This document shows, piece by piece, positions 28,890-38,811 of a stretch of 64,000 nucleotides of DNA. The stretch spans positions 1-64,000 of the forward strand of contig CAWGIX010000011.1 of NCBI GenBank assembly GCA_963822705.1. The letters are read 5' to 3'. The notes under the pieces are model-generated. The model was not told the origin of the DNA. It worked only from the letters and a program-made list of their open reading frames with translations, and ran no database searches. The stretch's first letter is position 1, and the number at the start of each line of letters is the position of its first letter. Source of the stretch: CAVRQM01 sp963822705. GTDB lineage: Bacteria > Pseudomonadota > Alphaproteobacteria > Acetobacterales > Acetobacteraceae. The position numbers were made by a program, and so were the translations under genes.

Positions 28890-29633
28890 ATGCCGAGCAG
28901 TCCGGTTCCGGGCGTGACGGCCTGTTTCCTGGCGCGGCTGCCCCGGACGGCGTTGTTGGCGCTGCTGGTCGCGTGCCCGTCCGCGCTCCATGCCCAAGCG
29001 GCCGGTCAGCCGCCCGAGGGCATCGGAGCAAGATTGCTCGCCTGCGCGGCTTGCCACGGGGCGCACGGCGAGGGGACCAGCAACGACTATTTCCCCCGTC
29101 TGGCGGGCAAGCCGGCCGGCTATCTGATGCACCAGTTGGTCGCCTTTCATGACGGGAGGCGCCGCTATCCACCCATGAACTACCTGCTGGAATTTCAGCC
29201 GGACGCCTATTTGCAAGCCATGGCGGAGTATTTCGCCGCCCAGCGACCGCCTGCGCCGTCGCCGCCGATTTCGGACGCGAGCCAGGAAGTGCTGGATCGC
29301 GGACGGACCCTCACCACCCAGGGCGATCCGGCCGAGGGCGTTCCGCCTTGTGCCGCCTGCCATAACCCGCGCTTCACCGGCATGGAGCCTGCGATACCCG
29401 GGCTGGTTGGGCTGCACGCGAGCTATATCAGCGCGCAACTCGGGGCCTGGCGGTACGGAACGCGCACGGCGATTGCGCCCGACTGCATGCAGATCGTGGC
29501 GGGGCACCTGAGCGAACGCGACGTTACGGCGGTCGCGGCCTGGCTCTCTTCGCTACCGGTTCCGGCCGATCCGTCGCCGGTGCCGCAGGGAACCTTGCCG
29601 ATGCCGCTGGTCTGCGGCAGCGAGCCGCCCTGA
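28890..29633 (+). CDS. Dihaem c4-type cytochrome c
   Basis: Exported cytochrome with a signal peptide (hydrophobic LLALLVACPSALHAQA) and two haem-binding motifs, both CAACH, spaced about 105 residues apart as in cytochrome c4. Distal methionine candidates follow each (YPPMNYLL, IAPDCMQIV). Probably a periplasmic electron carrier. It starts the respiratory cluster; the next gene begins 11 bp after its stop with an AGGAGGGGAGGG tract between. Confidence 0.85.
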   Translation: MPSSPVPGVTACFLARLPRTALLALLVACPSALHAQAAGQPPEGIGARLLACAACHGAHGEGTSNDYFPRLAGKPAGYLMHQLVAFHDGRRRYPPMNYLLEFQPDAYLQAMAEYFAAQRPPAPSPPISDASQEVLDRGRTLTTQGDPAEGVPPCAACHNPRFTGMEPAIPGLVGLHASYISAQLGAWRYGTRTAIAPDCMQIVAGHLSERDVTAVAAWLSSLPVPADPSPVPQGTLPMPLVCGSEPP

Positions 29634-29644
29634 GGAGGGGAGGG

Positions 29645-30926
29645 ATGGGACACCGTCGGACGTTTCTGGGTGGCCTGCTCGGTGCCGGCCTGCCGGCCGC
29701 CGCCGCTCTGATGGCGGCTTGCGGCGTGGCGGCAGCCGAGGAAAAACCTGCCGCGCCGGTTCCGGCCATCGTCAAGCAGGGCGAATATTTGGCGCGTGCC
29801 GGCGACTGCATCGCCTGCCACACCCTGCCGGGAGGTCCGCTGTTCGCCGGCAGCCGCCCGATGCCCACACCGTTCGGCACGCTGTATGCGCCGAACATCA
29901 CGCCCGATCCCGAGACCGGCATCGGCAACTGGACCGCCGATCAGTTCTACACGATGTTGCACAAGGGCCGTTCCCCGGATGGCGGCCTGATTTACCCGGC
30001 CATGCCGTTCGCGAACTATACCAAGGTCACGCGCGCTGACTCCGATGCGATTTTCGCCTTTCTCCAATCGGTGCCGCCGGTGCGCCAAGCGAACCGGCCG
30101 AACGACTTGAACTTTCCCTATAACAACCGCTCGCTGATCCTGGGCTGGCGGACGCTGTTCTTCACCGAGGGCGAGTACCAGCCCGATACGACCAAAGTCG
30201 CAGGAGTGGAATCGCGGCGCCTATCTGGTGCAGGGTCTGGGGCATTGCTCGATGTGCCACTCGCCGATCAACGCCCTGGGCGGCAGCTCCGAGTCGCAGG
30301 CGTTCCAGGGTGGCCTTATTCCGATGCAGAACTGGTACGCGCCGTCGCTGACCTCCAACAAGGAGGCCGGGCTCGGCGACTGGAGCATCAAGGATATCTC
30401 CGACCTGCTGCGCACCGGCGTGTCGCAACGCGGTGCCGTGTATGGCCCCATGGCGGAGGTGGTCTATGACAGCCTTCAGTACATGACCGACGAGGACACC
30501 CGCGCCATGTCAGTCTACCTCAAGAGCCTGGCGCAGGGCAGCGTCCCGGGTGCGTCGGCCTCCGCGCTGCCAGCCGAAGAGAGCAGCCTGCTGATGCACC
30601 TCGGCAAGGCCGTGTACGACGGCCAGTGCGCGAGCTGCCACGGGGCGGACGGACGGGGAATGCCGCCGAATTACCCGCCGCTCGCCGGCAACCAGTCGAT
30701 CCAGATGGCCTCGGCGGTCAACCCGATCCGGATGGTGCTGAACGGCGGCTATCCACCGGGCACCGCGGGCAACCCGATGCCGTATGGCATGCCGCCCTTC
30801 GCCCAGTCCCTGTCCGATGACGAGGTCGCGGCCGTGGTCACCTACATCCGTGCGAGCTGGGGCAACAGGGGCGAGGCGGTCTCGGCGCGGGACGCCAACG
30901 GGCTGCGCTCGGCGCCGCTGGATTGA
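29645..30926 (+). CDS. Trihaem c-type cytochrome (alcohol/gluconate dehydrogenase cytochrome-subunit type), one frameshift
   Basis: A signal sequence is followed by three cytochrome c domains with motifs CIACH, CSMCH and CASCH. The layout GEYLARAGDCIACHT, PNITPDPETGIGNW, RGAYLVQGLGHCSMCHSP matches the cytochrome subunit of membrane alcohol, gluconate and sorbitol dehydrogenases. No flavin or quinoprotein dehydrogenase gene is adjacent, so here it may feed the oxidase instead (inference). One extra G near 30203 breaks the frame between TTKVA and EWNRGAYLV. Corrected length is 426 residues. Direct electron input from a dehydrogenase elsewhere in the genome is possible. Confidence 0.85.
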
Positions 30927-30933
30927 GCGTGCG

Positions 30934-31116
30934 GTGATCAATTCAGGACCGGAATCGGGTGATGCGATTGCGGCGGAGGATCAATCCGTACCCCGGATCG
31001 TCCAGTCCGGCGCGGGCGGCGCTGTCTTCCTTGCGGCCATCGCGACAGTGATCGTGATAGCGATCTGGTTCGCGTTCTATCTGCTGGTGTTCGTGCCGCG
31101 CGCAACCGCACCATGA
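30934..31116 (+). CDS. Small single-span membrane protein of the oxidase cluster
   Basis: 60 residues: a polar N-terminus then one hydrophobic helix (AVFLAAIATVIVIAIWFAFY) close to the C-terminus. GTG start at 30934, seven bases past the trihaem cytochrome stop; its stop overlaps the start of subunit II (ATGA). Position and size recall the small subunit IIa of ba3-type oxidases, but there is no motif to prove it. Confidence 0.6.
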   Translation: MINSGPESGDAIAAEDQSVPRIVQSGAGGAVFLAAIATVIVIAIWFAFYLLVFVPRATAP

Positions 31117-31685
31117 GCGATCCGTTGCCGCACCTGGACGACGACCTCGGCGCCGAGCGCGCGGCACGCATCGAACGACGCTGGGCCACCGTCTCCATCG
31201 TGGTGATCGCCGTCCTGGTCGTCATGGCGGGTTTCGCCGGCATCCACCAGGCTACCATGCCGCAGAGCCGGGTGGAGACCGCCGATCCGGTGACCCTTCA
31301 CCTCGCCGGCGAGTTCATCGAAGGCAACCTGGGCAGCGCGGTCGAGCCGGACGGCTCGGTGACGGTGCGCGCGGTGGGGCAGCAATACTCCTTCACCCCG
31401 CAATGCATTCTGGTGCCCACGGGAACCCCGGTCACGTTTCGAGCCACCAGCGCCGATGTGATGCATGGTTTCCTGATCGAGGGTACCAACGTCAACACGA
31501 TGCTGGTGCCGGGCTACATCTCGACCATCACCACACGATTCGACCGGCCGGGCGAACGGCACATGCCGTGTCACGAGTTTTGCGGGAGCGGCCACGAGGG
31601 GATGTGGGGGAACATCAAGGTGGTTGATCCGGCATCGTTCCGGCAGCTCGCCTCGAACCGGCAGAGGCTCGACTGTGTTAAGTAG
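31113..31685 (+). CDS. Cytochrome c oxidase subunit II (ba3-like, CuA domain)
   Basis: 190 residues: one N-terminal membrane helix (SIVVIAVLVVMAGFAGI) then a cupredoxin domain. The CuA site is complete: His in DVMHGFLIEG, then Cys153, Cys157, His161 and Met164 in CHEFCGSGHEGM. A single N-terminal helix and short length are typical of B-family (ba3) subunit II rather than A-family enzymes. It receives electrons from a periplasmic cytochrome and passes them to subunit I. The gene overlaps its neighbours at both ends. Confidence 0.9.
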   Translation: MSDPLPHLDDDLGAERAARIERRWATVSIVVIAVLVVMAGFAGIHQATMPQSRVETADPVTLHLAGEFIEGNLGSAVEPDGSVTVRAVGQQYSFTPQCILVPTGTPVTFRATSADVMHGFLIEGTNVNTMLVPGYISTITTRFDRPGERHMPCHEFCGSGHEGMWGNIKVVDPASFRQLASNRQRLDCVK

Positions 31686-33298
31686 CCGGCGGCTGATCCT
31701 GGCGCATTTCTGGCTGGCCTTCGCCGGGTTCGGCGTCGCCCTGCTACTGGGCGAGTGGCAGATGTTCGTGCGCAGCCCGCTGCGCTCCTGGATCAGCGAT
31801 CCCGAGTGGTACTATCGCTCATTGACGCTGCACGGCACCGCCATGGCGTATGTGTTGCCGACGCTGGTGGCGATGGGATTCGGGTATTTCATCATCGAAG
31901 CGTCTCTCAAGCGGCCACTGATCGGGCGCGAATGGGCCTGGGTCGGGCTGGCGCTGGCCGCGGTCGGGACCGTGACGGCGGTGGTGCCGATCGCGATGGG
32001 CCTCGCATCGGTGCTCTACACCTTCTATCCGCCGCTGATCGGCAGCGCATTCTACTACATCGGCGTCGTGCTCGTGGTGGTGGGCTCGTGGATCTGGGTC
32101 GCGCTGATGTCGGTGAACCTGTACCGCTGGAAGCGCGACCATCCAGGCAAGCCCGTGCCCTTGGCGATGTTCGCGGGCGTTGCAGGTGCCTATCTCTGGG
32201 CCTGGACTTCGGTGGGGGCGGCCATCGAGTTGCTGTTCCAGATTCTGCCCGTGGCACTCGGCCTGACCACGACCATCGACGCGGGCCTGGCGCGGGTGTT
32301 CTTTTCCTGGACGCTGCACGCGATCGTCTATTTCTGGCTGATGCCGACCTACATCGCCTACTATACGATCGTGCCGCGCGCGATCGGCGGGCGGCTGTTC
32401 AGCGATCCGATGGGCCGGCTCGCCTTTATCCTGTTCCTGGTCGTGGCGATGCCGATCGGGATTCATCACCTGTTCGCCGATCCGCAAGTGGGCTCCGGCT
32501 TCAAGTTCCTGCACTCCGTGTTCACCGCGCTGGTCGCCTTGCCGACTCTGCTCACCGTGTTCACCATCTGCGCCTCGGTGGAGATCGCCGGGCGGCTGCG
32601 CGGAGGCCGGGGCGTGTTCGGCTGGATCGGCGCACTGCCCTGGCGCAACCCGCTGATGCTGGCCGTCACCTTCTCGTTCCTCCTGCTGGGATTCGGCGGT
32701 GCCGGCGGGCTGATCAACATGAGCTATCAGCTCGACACGACGATCCACAACACGCAGTGGATCACCGGGCATTTCCACCTGATTTTCGGCGGCGCCATCG
32801 TCATCATGTATTTCGCCATCGCGTACGACATCTGGCCGCACCTGACCGGGCGCGCGCTGGACAGTTTTGGCCTGATGAGAGCGCAGCTCTGGACGTGGTT
32901 CGTCGGCATGATCGTGCTGACCTTCCCCTGGCATTGGGTCGGCATCCTCGGCATGCCGCGGCGCATGGCGTTCTACGATTTCACCGACCCGTCCATCGCG
33001 CCGCAGGGGCCATACGTCATCCTGTCGGTGCTCGGCGGCGCCATCCTGGTGGTCTCGGGCGCGCTGTTCCTGACCGTGCTGATCCGCGGCCACCGTTCGC
33101 TCCGGGTCGAACCGGGAGTGTACCGGTTCAGCGTGCGCGGTGCACGAACCTCGGACGGTCCCGGCGGCGCTCAACGGGTTCGGCCTGTGGCTTGGGCTGA
33201 TGATCGGGCTGACGGTGGTAAACTACGGCTTTCCGATCGCACACCTGATGGCGTTGCGTGGGACCGCGGTTCCGGCCGTGATCGTGGGCGCCCGCTGA
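31675..33298 (+). CDS. Haem-copper oxidase subunit I (B-family, ba3-like), one frameshift near the end
   Basis: Catalytic subunit reducing oxygen to water. Helix II has the low-spin haem ligand in SLTLHGTAMAY; the CuB site has WTLHAIVYFWLMPTYIAYY (His and cross-link Tyr) and IHHLFADP; the last ligands are in WITGHFHLIFGG. The VYFWLMPTY version is the B-family form, which keeps only a K-like proton channel. The GTG at 31675 overlaps the subunit II stop. One extra base near 33135 shifts the frame; removing it gives the end FGLWLGLMIGLTVVNYGFP and a stop that overlaps the next ATG. Corrected length is 540 residues. Confidence 0.9.
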
Positions 33299-34098
33299 TG
33301 AGCGATGATCGCCTCGTTCCGGCGCGCAATCCGTGGCCGGCCGCTAGCATCGCGATCACAGCCTCCCTTGTGGTGGGCGCGGCGCTCGCCGGCTTCGTGT
33401 GGCTGCCCCTTGCGCAGGCAAACGGCCGGTTCGCCGGTGTATGGGATGCCATTTGCAGCGCGGCGGGCTTGCTGCGCCCGTCGCCTGCGCCGGCCCCGGT
33501 TGTCCAGGCCACCTATCTGACCACACGCGTCGCGGTCACTCCGCAGATGTTGCGCCATCCCAGCGCCGAGACGGTCGGCCGGGGCGCCACGCTGGCGCTG
33601 CGCTGCACCATGTGCCATGGCGCGCGCGGCCTGAGCCGGGCGGACTCGCCCAATCTCGCCGGTCAGTATGTCTCGGTGGTGTACAAGCAGCTGCAGGACT
33701 TCAAGTCCGGCGCGCGCGCCAGCGCCGTCATGGCGCCGCTGGTGGCCGACCTCTCCGAGCAGGACATGCGCGATCTTGCCGCCTACTACGCGTACTTGCC
33801 GCGCCCTCCGGCCTATCACCCGGCCAGCTCCGGTCCGCCACCGCGCATCGTGCAGAGCGGCGCGCCCATGCGCAACATAGCGCCGTGCGGTGCCTGCCAT
33901 GGTGCGATCGACAGCAAGGTGGGCAGCGCTTGGCTGGAAGGCCAACCGGTCAGCTACGTGCAAGCGCAGCTCGAGGCTTTTGCCACCGGCGCGCGGCACA
34001 ACGACATCGACGGGCAGATGCGCAACGTCGCCCGGCAGATGACGCCCGAGGAAATCGCCGACGCGGCCCGCTATTACGCTAGCGCTGGCCAGCCGTAA
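33298..34098 (+). CDS. Membrane-anchored dihaem cytochrome c (c4-like)
   Basis: 266 residues. An N-terminal hydrophobic segment (SIAITASLVVGAALAGFVWL) probably anchors it, followed by two cytochrome domains with CTMCH and CGACH. The ATG at 33298 overlaps the oxidase stop (ATGA), so it is likely the oxidase's own electron donor. The uninterrupted frame with subunit I seen in the raw sequence comes from the indel near 33135 and is not a caa3-like fusion. Its 3' end overlaps the convergent oxidoreductase gene by 20 bp. Confidence 0.85.
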   Translation: MSDDRLVPARNPWPAASIAITASLVVGAALAGFVWLPLAQANGRFAGVWDAICSAAGLLRPSPAPAPVVQATYLTTRVAVTPQMLRHPSAETVGRGATLALRCTMCHGARGLSRADSPNLAGQYVSVVYKQLQDFKSGARASAVMAPLVADLSEQDMRDLAAYYAYLPRPPAYHPASSGPPPRIVQSGAPMRNIAPCGACHGAIDSKVGSAWLEGQPVSYVQAQLEAFATGARHNDIDGQMRNVARQMTPEEIADAARYYASAGQP

Positions 34099-35412
34099 GC
34101 CGGTCCATCCGGTCCCGCAGCCGCATCCATTCGCCGACGAACGGGAGGAACCAGGGGCGCCCGCCGTAGCCCGGAACCGTGGGAAAACGTCGCCCGTCCA
34201 GGGCGAACGGTGCATTCGCGGCACCGGCGATGGACAGCGCGGACTGATGGCCGAGCCAAGTCGCCATGGCCACGCCCGACCCTTGGCAGCCGGCGGCATA
34301 GTGCACGCCATCCTGCACGCCAATATGCGGCAGGCCGTCAAACGTGAACGCGACGTTGCCGGTCCAGGCGTGGGTGATGCGCACGTCACGGAGCTCCGGG
34401 AACACCGCCGTCATCATGCGCCACAGCACCGGCGCCGCCCGCTCCGGAGCTCGCCGCACTGACGCGGAAGCTGGCGCGGCCACCCCACAGCACGCGCGTG
34501 CCATCAGGGCTCGGGCGAAAATAGTTCAGCACGCGCTTGGTGTCGGCGACCATGCGCAGCGTCGGAAACAATTTCCGGACCCGCTCCGTGCCGATCGGCT
34601 CGGTCGCGATGATGTAGCTGGCGACCGGCACGATCTCTGCGCGCGAGCCAGCGCAGAGCGGTGCCGTCGCGGTTCAGCGAATAGCCGTTGGTCGCCACCA
34701 GCACGTTTGCCGCAAACAGGTCGCCCCGCGACGTGCGCACCGTGAAACCTCCCGCTTCGGGGAACGATGCTGGACACGCGCACGCCGCTCGGCCAGCGTC
34801 GCACCGGCACGGCGCGCCGCTTCAGCGAGTCCGCGCGCGTACTTGCCGGGATGCAGCGCACCGGTCGCCTCCACAACCATGCCGCCGGCGTAGTGATCCG
34901 ACCCGAGTTCCTCGCGCTGGCGCTCGCGCGGCACCATGCGCGTGGGCAGGCCGGTGATTGCCGCGAGGTATCCCGCCTTCGCCGCCAGTTCGGCAAAATG
35001 GCGCGGCGTCCAGGCGGGCACGAAACGCCCGCAGCGCACGTAGTCGCACTGCGATGTTTTCGCCGGCGATCACCTGCTCGATGAACGGGAACGAGGCGGC
35101 CGCCGCTTCGGCGATGGCACGGCCCTGGGCCGCCCCAAACCGTCGCTCCAGCGCCGCGCCGGCCAGTTTCAGGCCGCCCGACACCATGCCGCCGTTGCGC
35201 GACGACGCGCCCCACCCGATGCGCTCGGCATCCAGCACCAGCACCGCGCGCCCGAGCCGGCGCAAGGTCAGCGCCGCCGAGAGCCCGGCATAGCCGCCGC
35301 CCACGATGGCCACGTCCGCCTGCGCCGGAATTTCGGCGCGGTCCGCGCTGGGCTCGGCCTCGTCCCACCAGTAAGGTTTCGCGCGAAAATTGTCGGCAAA
35401 AGGATGCTGCAT
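34079..35412 (-). CDS. FAD-dependent amine/D-amino acid oxidase (DAO family), five frameshifts
   Basis: Flavoprotein of the glycine/D-amino acid oxidase family, nearest to gamma-glutamylputrescine oxidase-type proteins. The N-terminus FADNFRAKPYWWDEA and the FAD fold VAIVGGGYAGLSAALTLRRLG are followed by WGASSRNGGMVSGG. Five single extra bases (near 35045, 34785, 34764, 34645 and 34445) break the frame; dropping them gives one protein of about 442 residues including LVATNGYSLNRDG, ASYIIATEPIG, LWGGRASFR, HAWTGNVAFTFDGLPHIG and a C-terminal YGGRPWFLPFVG. Every family block is present, so sequencing error is more likely than decay. Its start touches that of the divergent 2-hydroxyacid dehydrogenase. 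Confidence 0.8.
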
Positions 35413-36388
35413 TGGCACCAGACAGCACATCGCGGCCGGTACTCGCGGTCAAGTCCGGCCCCGCAAATTCGTTGCCGACATGGCAGCAGCACTTCGCGGA
35501 TTTGGTGCCGCAGATCGACGTGGCCTGGATGCACGATCCGACGCTGAACGTTTCCCGCGTGCACTGGGCATTTGTCTGGGAGCCGGAACCCGGTCGGCTG
35601 GCGCAGTTCCCGAGCTTGCGGCTGATCATCAGCGACGCCGTGGGCGTGGACCACATCTGTACGCGACCCGACAGCTGCCAAAACTGCCGATCGTGCGTAT
35701 GGGGGGCGAGGGAGCTGGGCCAGCGCATGGGCGAGTATGTCTGCATGGCGTGCCTCGCCCTGCTGCGCGATCTGCCGCGCAGTTTCGCCAACCAGCGCGC
35801 GCGAAACTGGGAAGAGTTCCCGTCGGAGCGGACGGCGCAGGACACGCGCATCGGCATTCTGGGGTTTGGCCGGCTGGGGACCCGGGCGCGCTACAATGCT
35901 TTTGGGGCTTGGGTTCCGGGTTGCAGGATGGTCGAACACCCGGAAGGATTTTGCGGGCGTGGACAGCTTTGCGGGCGCGGGCGAGCTGCCTGCGTCGCTG
36001 GCGCGCAGCGATCTGCTGGTCAACCTGCTGCCTGAAACTCCGGCGACGCGCGGCATTCTGCGGACCGAAATCTTTGGCGCTGCTGCCGCACGGCGCGGGC
36101 GTGGTGGACGCGGGGCGCGGCAGTCATCTGGTGCTGCCGGACCTGATTGCGGCGATCGACGCGGGCCGCCTATGCGGCGCGGTGCTGGACGTGTTCGAGA
36201 CCGAACCGCTGCCCCGAAGATCACCCGGCTGGTCGCATCCGACGGATCATCGTCACCGCACACGGCGCCGCCTATCTCACGCTGCGCGTCCGCGCGCGCT
36301 ACGCCGCCGACGCAATTCTGGCGGATCTGCGCGGCAGAGCCGCCGAACAACGTGCTACGACCCCGCGCTCGGCGACGAGGGCGACTGA
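35412..36388 (+). CDS. D-2-hydroxyacid dehydrogenase (glyoxylate/hydroxypyruvate reductase A type), many frameshifts
   Basis: NAD(P)H-dependent reductase of 2-keto acids such as glyoxylate. The Rossmann motif GILGFGRLGTRA, the LVNLLPETPATRGIL segment, the HGAGVVDAGRGSHLV block and VLDVFETEPLP are present. About six single extra bases and one missing base (between 35650 and 36360) scatter these over three frames; correcting them gives about 323 residues ending NNVYDPALGDEGD, the usual size for GhrA. Other breaks that cancel out may remain around 36230. The TTG start at 35412 is a guess because no ATG or GTG fits; it overlaps the divergent start by one base. Confidence 0.75.
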
Positions 36389-36451
36389 GGGACGAGATTG
36401 ACGCGCTCGCGGGCGATGGCGCTAAGCTGGCGCGGTGAACCGGGTCGAGGG

Positions 36452-36858
36452 ATGAGCGGATGCGTCGTTCTGCTCCTGTTCTGGTGCTGCTCGTCGGGGG
36501 CCTGCGCTCATGTGGTTCCCGGCACGCCTGCCGCCAGCGGCGTCAGCTACCCGGTATTTTTCCAGGAATGGTCCGCCGGTCTGGACGGCCCGGCCCGCAA
36601 ATCCATTGCCGCGGCGGCGGCGAGCGCAAAAGCGCATCCGGGGGTGCCGATCCTGGTCAGCGGCTACGCCGCCAACGACACCGGCAGCACCCAGGCCAAC
36701 CGCGCCCTGTCGCGCACCCGCGCGCTGGTGGTCTCGACGAGCTGATCGCGGACGGCGTGACGGCAGCGCGCATCAAGCGGGTCGCGGCAGGCCCGGTGAG
36801 TTACGACCTGGACCCGCTCGAGGCGCGGCGCGTGACCATTTCGGTGGGCGAGAGCTGA
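36452..36858 (+). CDS. OmpA-like C-terminal domain protein, possible lipoprotein, one frameshift
   Basis: About 135 residues. A hydrophobic signal segment ends in SSGAC, a possible but not ideal lipobox. The rest resembles a short OmpA/MotB-type peptidoglycan-binding domain: PVFFQEWSAGLD, ILVSGYAANDTG, then NRALSRTRALVV and DELIADGVTAARI. A missing base near 36733 splits the last 40 residues into another frame (GPVSYDLDPLEARRVTISV). It probably sits at the cell envelope. The RecQ gene follows after 50 bp. Confidence 0.7.
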
Positions 36859-36908
36859 CCGGCTGAGCGCCGCTCTCTCCGGCGCGGCGGACGCCGACGC
36901 CGGCCGGA

Positions 36909-38697
36909 GTGCTGGCGCGGGTTTTCGGGTTCCAGAGTTTCCGTGGACAGCAGGAAGACGGTCGTAGAGCATGTAATGCACGGCGGCGACGCGCTGGTGC
37001 TGATGCCGACCGGCGGCGGCAAGAGCATCTGCTACCAGGTGCCGGCGCTGTGCCGGCCCGGCACGGCGATCGTGGTCTCGCCGCTGATCGCGCTGATGGA
37101 CGACCAGGTGGCGGCATTGCGGCAGCTGGGCGTGGCGGCCGGGCGCGCTGCACTCCGACCAGCCGCCCGAGGAGCAGCGCGCCGTGGGCCGGCACTCGAT
37201 GCCGGGCGGCTCGATCTGCTCTACATCTCGCCCGAGCGGCTGCGGATGCCGGGCACGCTGGAGCGGCTGCGCCGCCGCCGCGTGGCGCTGGTGGCCATCG
37301 ACGAGGCGCACTGCGTCAGCCAGTGGGGCCACGAGTTCCGCCCCGAATACCGCCTGCTGGCCGAGCTTGGCAGAGGATTTCCCGGGCGTGCCGCGTCTGG
37401 CCTTGACGGCGACCGCCGACGCCCGCACCCGCGACGACATTCTGGCGTCGCTGAACGATGCAGGACGCCGCGGTGTTCGCGGCCAGTTTCCATCGGCCGA
37501 ATCTGCGCATCGCCGCCGCCCCCAAGGAGGGCGAGACCACGCAGTTGCTGGCGATGATCCGCCGGCATCCAAGGGCGGCCGGCATCGTCTATTGCGGCAG
37601 CCGCGACAAGACCGAGCGGGTGGCGCAAAAACTGGTCGATAAAGGGCTTCCGGCGGTGGCGTTCCACGCCCGGCCTACCCCCCGAGCAGAAGCGCGCGGC
37701 GCTGGAAAAATTCCGCTCCGGCGATCCGGTGGTGGTGGTGGCGACCATCGCCTTCGGCATGGGCATCGACCGGCCGGACGTCCGCTTCGTGGTGCATCTG
37801 GACATGCCGGACAGCCCGGAAGCGTTCTATCAGCAGATCGGCCGTGCCGGCCGCGACGGCGGGTTTGCCGACACGCTGCTGCTGTACAACGGCGAGGACA
37901 TTTCTCGCGCCCGCTATTTTCTGAGCCAATCCGTCGCGCCGGAGGCGCAGCAACGGGTCATGGCCCAGCGCCTGGAGGCGATGATCGCGCTGACCGAAAC
38001 CGCGGGCTGTCGTACCCGCGCCCTGCTGGGGTGTTTCGGCGAGGAGCTGACGGTGGCGTGCGGTCATTGCGACACCTGCGCGCGGCCGGGAAAAATGTTC
38101 GACGGCACGGTAGAGGCGCAAAAACTTCTGTCGGCGGTGGTGCGGACCGGCCAGCGTTTCGGGGCGCTGCATGTCATTTCGGTGCTGCTGGGCGAGACCA
38201 CGGACAGCGTGAAGAAATGGGGTCATGACAAGCTGCCGCTGTTCGGCATCGGCCGCGACCGGACGCGCACGTTTTGGCGCGGGGTGGTGCGCCAACTGGT
38301 GGCGCAAGGTTCACTGGCGGTGGAAAGCGGGGACTATCCGACGCTGTCGGTGGTGGTCGAGCGGGCGCGCAAAATTCTGCGCGCCGAGCAGAAACTGATG
38401 CTGCGCGAGGAGGTGGCGGCAGGACCTGCACCGCGCGTCCGCCGTGGCGAGGTTGTGGCGGCCGTGCCGGGTGGGCAGGAAGACTCGCTGTTTGAGGCGT
38501 TGCGCCAATGGCGGGCGGTCGAGGCAAAAGCGCAGCATGTCCCGCCCTACGTCATTTTTCATGACAGCGTGCTGACCGAGATCGCCGCGGTGCGGCCGAT
38601 GGGGTTGGCCGAACTGGGTCAGATAAAGGGCGTCGGCGCCTCGAAACTCGGGCGCTACGGGTTTGCCGTGCTGCAGGTGGTGCGGGCGCGTCAGTGA
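36909..38697 (+). CDS. recQ: RecQ ATP-dependent DNA helicase, several frameshifts
   Basis: 3'-5' helicase of recombination and repair. Motif 0/I FQSFRGQQ and LMPTGGGKSICYQVPAL, motif II IDEAHCVSQWGHEFRPEY, motif III LALTATAD, motif VI QQIGRAGRDG, then the zinc-binding cysteines (TAGCRT, FGEELTVACGHCDTC) and the C-terminal HRDC domain. Five single extra bases (near 36953, 37142, 37373, 37457 and 37667) and one missing base (near 37181) break it; corrected length is 594 residues, close to E. coli RecQ. The GTG at 36909 is the best start. Confidence 0.9.
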
Positions 38698-38811
38698 GCG
38701 TGTTTGCCGGTGATCCCACCGCGAGCGCCGCAGCCCACCTGCTGAACTGATTCGGGCGCATCGGCACACCTGCCTGTCGCGCCGTCCTACGGCCTGCTAC
38801 AAGCTCCCGTC

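Noticed and set aside
31819..33174. Long minus-strand open frame opposite oxidase subunit I
   Set aside because: Composition is a codon-bias shadow of the transmembrane gene, rich in His, Gln and Arg, with no motif.
31675..34098. Apparent fusion of oxidase subunit I to a dihaem cytochrome
   Set aside because: Only a one-base shift near 33135 joins the frames. In the corrected frame subunit I ends with a normal final helix and a stop that overlaps the cytochrome ATG.
34079..36388. Both oxidoreductase genes as true pseudogenes
   Set aside because: All breaks are single-base indels and every conserved block survives without obvious damaging substitutions, which fits read error better than decay; not formally excluded.
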